Below are positions 4,201-5,678 of a stretch of DNA of 5,678 nucleotides, piece by piece. Position 1 is the stretch's first letter, and the number at the start of each line of letters is the position of its first letter. The DNA comes from CAZNAQ01 sp964585585 (GTDB taxonomy: Bacteria > Patescibacteriota > Patescibacteriia > Patescibacteriales > JAGXOH01). Below the pieces are notes generated by a model. That model did not search any database, was not told the DNA's origin, and saw only the letters and a program-made list of their open reading frames with translations. The position numbers were made by a program, and so were the translations under genes. The stretch is from positions 1-5,678 of the forward strand of contig CAZPEL010000046.1 in the NCBI GenBank assembly GCA_964585585.1, read 5' to 3'.

Positions 4201-5678
4201 ACCACGGACATCCCTGCTGATTCCCAGATAGTTTATTCGGAAAATTCCAATTTCACTTCTACCAAATCCGCTCATGAAAACGAGAGTGTTACCGACCATC
4301 AATTGAGCTTGACCGGCTTAAGCCCGGGCACCATCTACTATTACCAAGTGGAGGCCACTGATGCCAACGGGTATACCGCCACAGACAACAACGGCGGGAA
4401 TTATTATACTTTTACCACCACTGAGGATACCCAAGGTCCGGTCATAACCTTTTCCACCAGTAGCGATATTAAAATATCCGGCTCTTCGGCCAAGGTGACC
4501 TGGACCACGGACGAGCCGGCCACCTCCACCCTGGAATATGGCACCACCACCGCCTGTAATAATTCTATGAGCATAGATAATTTCAATACCGGCCATATTT
4601 ATTATTTGGAAAATTTACAGTCCTCAACTACTTATTATTTAAAATTGAAAAGCACCGATGCCAACGGTATTCCTACCACGGATGACAACGGTGGCTCCCT
4701 TTATAGTTTCATTACCGGGGATACCGCGGATCATACCGCGCCCACTATCACTTCCGCCCCTTCGGCCTCCCTGATAGGGGATACCTTTGCCGTGATCAAG
4801 TGGGAGACCAGCGAAACTTCGGATTCCCAGATCCACTGGGGCACCACCAGCGGGGACTATGCTAACACCGAGACCAACAACACCTTTGACACCACTCATA
4901 GCATGACCATAGATCAGCTTACCCCGGTGACCGATTATTACTTCTATGTGGAAAGCGGGGACCCGAGCGGCAACGCCACCAGTAGCGGAGAATACAGCTT
5001 TACCACCTTGGAGGAATTGTCCGAAGAGTCGGAGGTTCAGCAAGAGATTCAGGACTCCGGCTCCAGTTTTTGCGGCGAGGGCACGGAGTGGAACGGCAGT
5101 AAGTGCGTCAGTAGCGGCAGCAGCGGTGGCGGCGGAACCGTGATCATAGACAAATCGGATAAATCCTCTCCGGTCGTCTCCGAGCTGGAAGTAACCGACC
5201 GAGGAGCGCAGTCAGCCGTAGTGGAGTGGCGGACGGACGAACCGGCGGACAGCTTCGTGGAATACGGCACCGAGGACAGTTACGGCCTGACCCAGGGAGA
5301 CAAGAGTAATACCACCGAACACAGCGTGACCCTGAATTATCTCTCGCCCAACACCACCTATTATTACCGGGCGGTCAGCGAGGATGATTGGGGTAATGTC
5401 GGCATGTCCGAAGATAATACCCTGACCACCCAGACAGCTACCGAGGAGCTAAAGGACGAGATCGCGGACCGGGAATCGGACTTTTCCTTCGAGGATATCG
5501 AGCAAATGACCCAGGAAGAACAGCAAAAGACGGCCCAGGAACTTTTCGACATGGCCATGGAGTCCACTCGCAAGGCCATGCAACTGATTCAGCGAACCCA
5601 AACCGATATGAGCTTGAGCGATTTCGAGACCACCCTGATGATGCAGGAAGAACTCCTGTCCGATTTTGCCGCCCAACT
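1120..5678 (+). CDS. Giant secreted surface protein with IPT/TIG-like and fibronectin type III domains (3' end cut by window)
   Basis: One frame stays open from ATG 1120 to the right edge: 1519 whole codons, about 33 of them masked by Ns and in the same frame on both sides. Domains by residue: 1-34 signal peptide; 36-123 IPT/TIG-like (ITPN start, SGSGF turn); 126-345 and 346-570 a duplicated cysteine-paired module; 571-697 and 698-787 two beta-rich regions (EYSLDGGSTW; DTVYAQFKDQYGNTT); then six fibronectin type III-like domains at about 788-888, 904-1004, 1008-1101, 1107-1199, 1208-1297 and 1351-1437; CX10C knot 1318-1329; charged helical tail from 1440. The last five Fn3 domains carry the W-x-T-D/S strand and the T-x-YYY/YYF strand typical of bacterial extracellular Fn3. 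The composition (Thr, Ser, Asn, Asp, Tyr; few Lys) suits an exported protein. A TGA at 1096-1098 bounds the frame; TTG 1111 is an alternative start, but no Shine-Dalgarno favours either. A role in adhesion or cell contact is inferred; no catalytic motif is seen. The cell anchor must lie beyond the window, if it exists. Confidence 0.92.
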   Translation, partial: MPTIFKKTAKLSTAILTVFTLFGLLFIFADSVKAAPSIDSITPNEVDSIDSPVDVTVSGSGFSTSSVKILDDSGREISSASTTVVDSTQINCEFDVSGYVGVWDVKVINGDNSSSTLADSLTINYVGRITSQIHDAGLDKYFSNISWTADTGANSSVTVYVRTATTSDMSTAPDWSTCDPVTSGNDISGNNCVTDGHRYVQYRAVLSSSAANDIPEIKDINISYYGNGTLESSYFNSTVSNNTLQDISWRQQLEGNSGVIMYLRTATTSAGLSGASWHEIASSTNFGYLTDGCSLSSVNSETDXXXXXXXXXXXXXXXXXXXXXXXXXXXXXXXXXXSKDYQIDNVGRFTSQIRDPGSDLNPTYVSGTIDWTATTSATTSVSLKLRSDSSSDMSGADAWSSCTPVSHNQDIFASNCVHDGDRYLQYRAVLRSSSSEEIPTLNNVTINLQSSGSLTSSQFDSSDSNNIMGGVEWTQQVPTGGITLYYRTASSSNGLSGASWHEIASSTSAGQVTSGCTLSGSGTTTVDCDNSVFPDALSDSLDDQWFQYKVEISTGSTSPRFLEINTDYVVNEPPQLHNVTATQTASGQIEISYQVRDVDTTLAKYTPGEVTPAFEYSLDGGSTWYTPTSSCFADGDWDNKTVEEVTWSSYTATWDAECDSNLTDRYSTTTVIRVTMDDNELANNITSTTTAETVLDTVEPVLGNPPFSVGARMATTTNATLDFNITDDSDLFTKVSLNSDLSGASWVNYTATSTIDLDTRPDTVYAQFKDQYGNTTTIQSAVTPQKPVKVMIQDATNMEIDPPDIGLLVAWQKTGVPGPGFGYYNVYRSTSTDPATFEYIGHLPSVDINYYVDYSINSTTTDYYYRVTSEDSDGNESYYSDYVHGIANGTQDAGEGGGGSLGTPPEISNVEVPTSSIQTTQATVLWDTDKLSDSTVGYSTSPGNFDNEIGVGTMLDNAGNIGRHEVVLTSLQPSTTYYFMVESIDNSGNIATSTNGGDGYTFTTDPGPIISNVATSSITNTSATIDWTTDIPADSQIVYSENSNFTSTKSAHENESVTDHQLSLTGLSPGTIYYYQVEATDANGYTATDNNGGNYYTFTTTEDTQGPVITFSTSSDIKISGSSAKVTWTTDEPATSTLEYGTTTACNNSMSIDNFNTGHIYYLENLQSSTTYYLKLKSTDANGIPTTDDNGGSLYSFITGDTADHTAPTITSAPSASLIGDTFAVIKWETSETSDSQIHWGTTSGDYANTETNNTFDTTHSMTIDQLTPVTDYYFYVESGDPSGNATSSGEYSFTTLEELSEESEVQQEIQDSGSSFCGEGTEWNGSKCVSSGSSGGGGTVIIDKSDKSSPVVSELEVTDRGAQSAVVEWRTDEPADSFVEYGTEDSYGLTQGDKSNTTEHSVTLNYLSPNTTYYYRAVSEDDWGNVGMSEDNTLTTQTATEELKDEIADRESDFSFEDIEQMTQEEQQKTAQELFDMAMESTRKAMQLIQRTQTDMSLSDFETTLMMQEELLSDFAAQ
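1225..1488 (+). other. IPT/TIG-like immunoglobulin-fold domain
   Basis: Residues 36-123 begin PSIDSITPN, continue VDVTVSGSGFSTSSVKI, and later have STQINCEFD followed by GVWDVKVINGD. This is the usual IPT/TIG layout: an 'ITPN' strand, a 'GxGF' turn, an 'I.C.FD' strand and a 'G.WDV.V.N' strand. In secreted bacterial proteins such domains act as structural spacers or ligand-binding units. Confidence 0.75.
1495..2829 (+). repeat. Tandem duplication of a ~220-residue cysteine-paired module
   Basis: Copy 1 starts at VGRITSQIHD (1495) and copy 2 at VGRFTSQIRD (2155), 660 bases apart with the N run included. Each has an A half ending in DGxRYxQYRAVL and a B half containing LSGASWHEIASST. The A halves share a CX13C pair (WSTC...NC and WSSC...NC). 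The B halves start a second pair (GCSLS; GCTLSG...DC). DNA identity persists locally: the 17-mer TGGCACGAGATAGCTTC occurs at 1948-1964 and 2617-2633. The fold is probably beta-rich (concanavalin-like or Ig-like) and the cysteines probably form disulfides outside the cell; I do not recognise a named family with certainty. Confidence 0.8.
2031..2130. other. Assembly gap (100 Ns)
   Basis: The run is exactly 100 Ns, a conventional scaffold gap size. It lies in the B half of the first repeat copy, where the second copy reads from about VDCDN to the EINTDYVV strand, roughly 38 residues. The true length should therefore be close to 114 bases. The reading frame is the same on both sides of the nominal gap, which may be chance. 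Confidence 0.95.
3829..4716 (+). repeat. Three consecutive Fn3 repeats sharing an NGG insertion
   Basis: Three adjacent fibronectin type III-like domains (residues 904-1004, 1008-1101, 1107-1199) each end with a loop of the form (T/D)NGG plus Y/F strand: STNGGDGYTFTT, DNNGGNYYTFTT and DDNGGSLYSFIT. They also share SxDxxG or TDANG before that loop. The Fn3 domains before (788-888) and after (1208-1297, 1351-1437) lack the NGG loop, so these three probably arose by local duplication. They are part of the giant gene, not separate genes. Confidence 0.7.
5071..5133 (+). other. CX10C mini-knot and glycine-serine linker between Fn3 domains
   Basis: Residues 1318-1329 read CGEGTEWNGSKC, followed by a Ser/Gly run (SSGSSGGGG). 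The two cysteines probably form a small disulfide loop. Short 'CG.GT.WNG..C' modules occur between domains of secreted bacterial proteins. The segment separates the fifth from the sixth Fn3 domain and is preceded by an acidic stretch (EELSEESEVQQE). Confidence 0.6.
5437..5678 (+). other. Charged helical segment after the last Fn3 domain (cut by window end)
   Basis: From residue 1440 the composition changes from Thr/Ser beta-type to Glu/Asp/Gln/Met/Leu-rich helix, for example EELKDEIADRESDF and EEQQKTAQELFDMAMES. Glycine and proline are almost absent, which suggests one or more long helices or a coiled coil. The function is unknown; it might be a stalk, an oligomerisation segment or the start of a C-terminal anchor outside the window. 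Confidence 0.65.

Overview
The window looks like chromosomal DNA from a candidate-phyla-radiation (Patescibacteria) bacterium, most likely Parcubacteria-like, recovered as a metagenomic scaffold. This is an inference. It rests on the intergenic style (TTTACT heptamer repeats, a CCTACC/GGCAGG palindrome, and A-rich/T-rich inverted repeats of the 'caaaattcaaa' kind, all of which I recall as common in such genomes), on a very large secreted Thr/Ser/Asn-rich protein ending in fibronectin type III domains, on the lack of clear Shine-Dalgarno sequences, and on a run of exactly 100 Ns (2031-2130). The standard genetic code fits all reading frames.

Layout, left to right. Positions 1-100 hold at most the last codons of an unidentified upstream frame, followed by a heptamer repeat. 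Positions 103-818 carry a compact two-gene toxin-antitoxin operon: a promoter with an extended -10, a small inverted repeat at the expected start of transcription, a minimal nucleotidyltransferase antitoxin (mntA, 188-487), and an overlapping HepT/DUF86 RNase toxin (hepT, 471-818). The key motifs of both are intact: GSX10DXD in MntA and RX4HXY in HepT. MntA is expected to keep HepT inactive by adding AMP to the motif tyrosine. A second copy of the heptamer repeat (835-887), split by a 20-bp palindrome, follows, and then a strong intrinsic terminator (901-924). The operon is therefore bracketed by related repeats.

Positions 925-1119 hold a candidate promoter (927-955) and a 151-bp imperfect inverted-repeat element with an inner GC hairpin (960-1110). 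These lie just ahead of one giant reading frame that runs from 1120 off the right edge (at least 1519 codons, including about 33 hidden by Ns). It encodes an exported multidomain surface protein: signal peptide, IPT/TIG-like Ig domain, a tandem duplication of a roughly 220-residue module with conserved cysteine pairs, two further beta-sandwich-like regions, six fibronectin type III-like domains with a small CX10C knot before the last, and finally a charged helical segment that is cut by the window end. The N run falls inside the duplicated module, which probably explains the assembly break.

The two gene blocks appear functionally unrelated: a stress/phage-defence type toxin-antitoxin pair beside a cell-surface (probably adhesive or cell-contact) protein. 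The less ordinary content is the repeat architecture around the toxin-antitoxin pair, the structured leader of the giant gene, and the cysteine-paired duplicated module. I see no CRISPR array, tRNA, rRNA or transposase gene.
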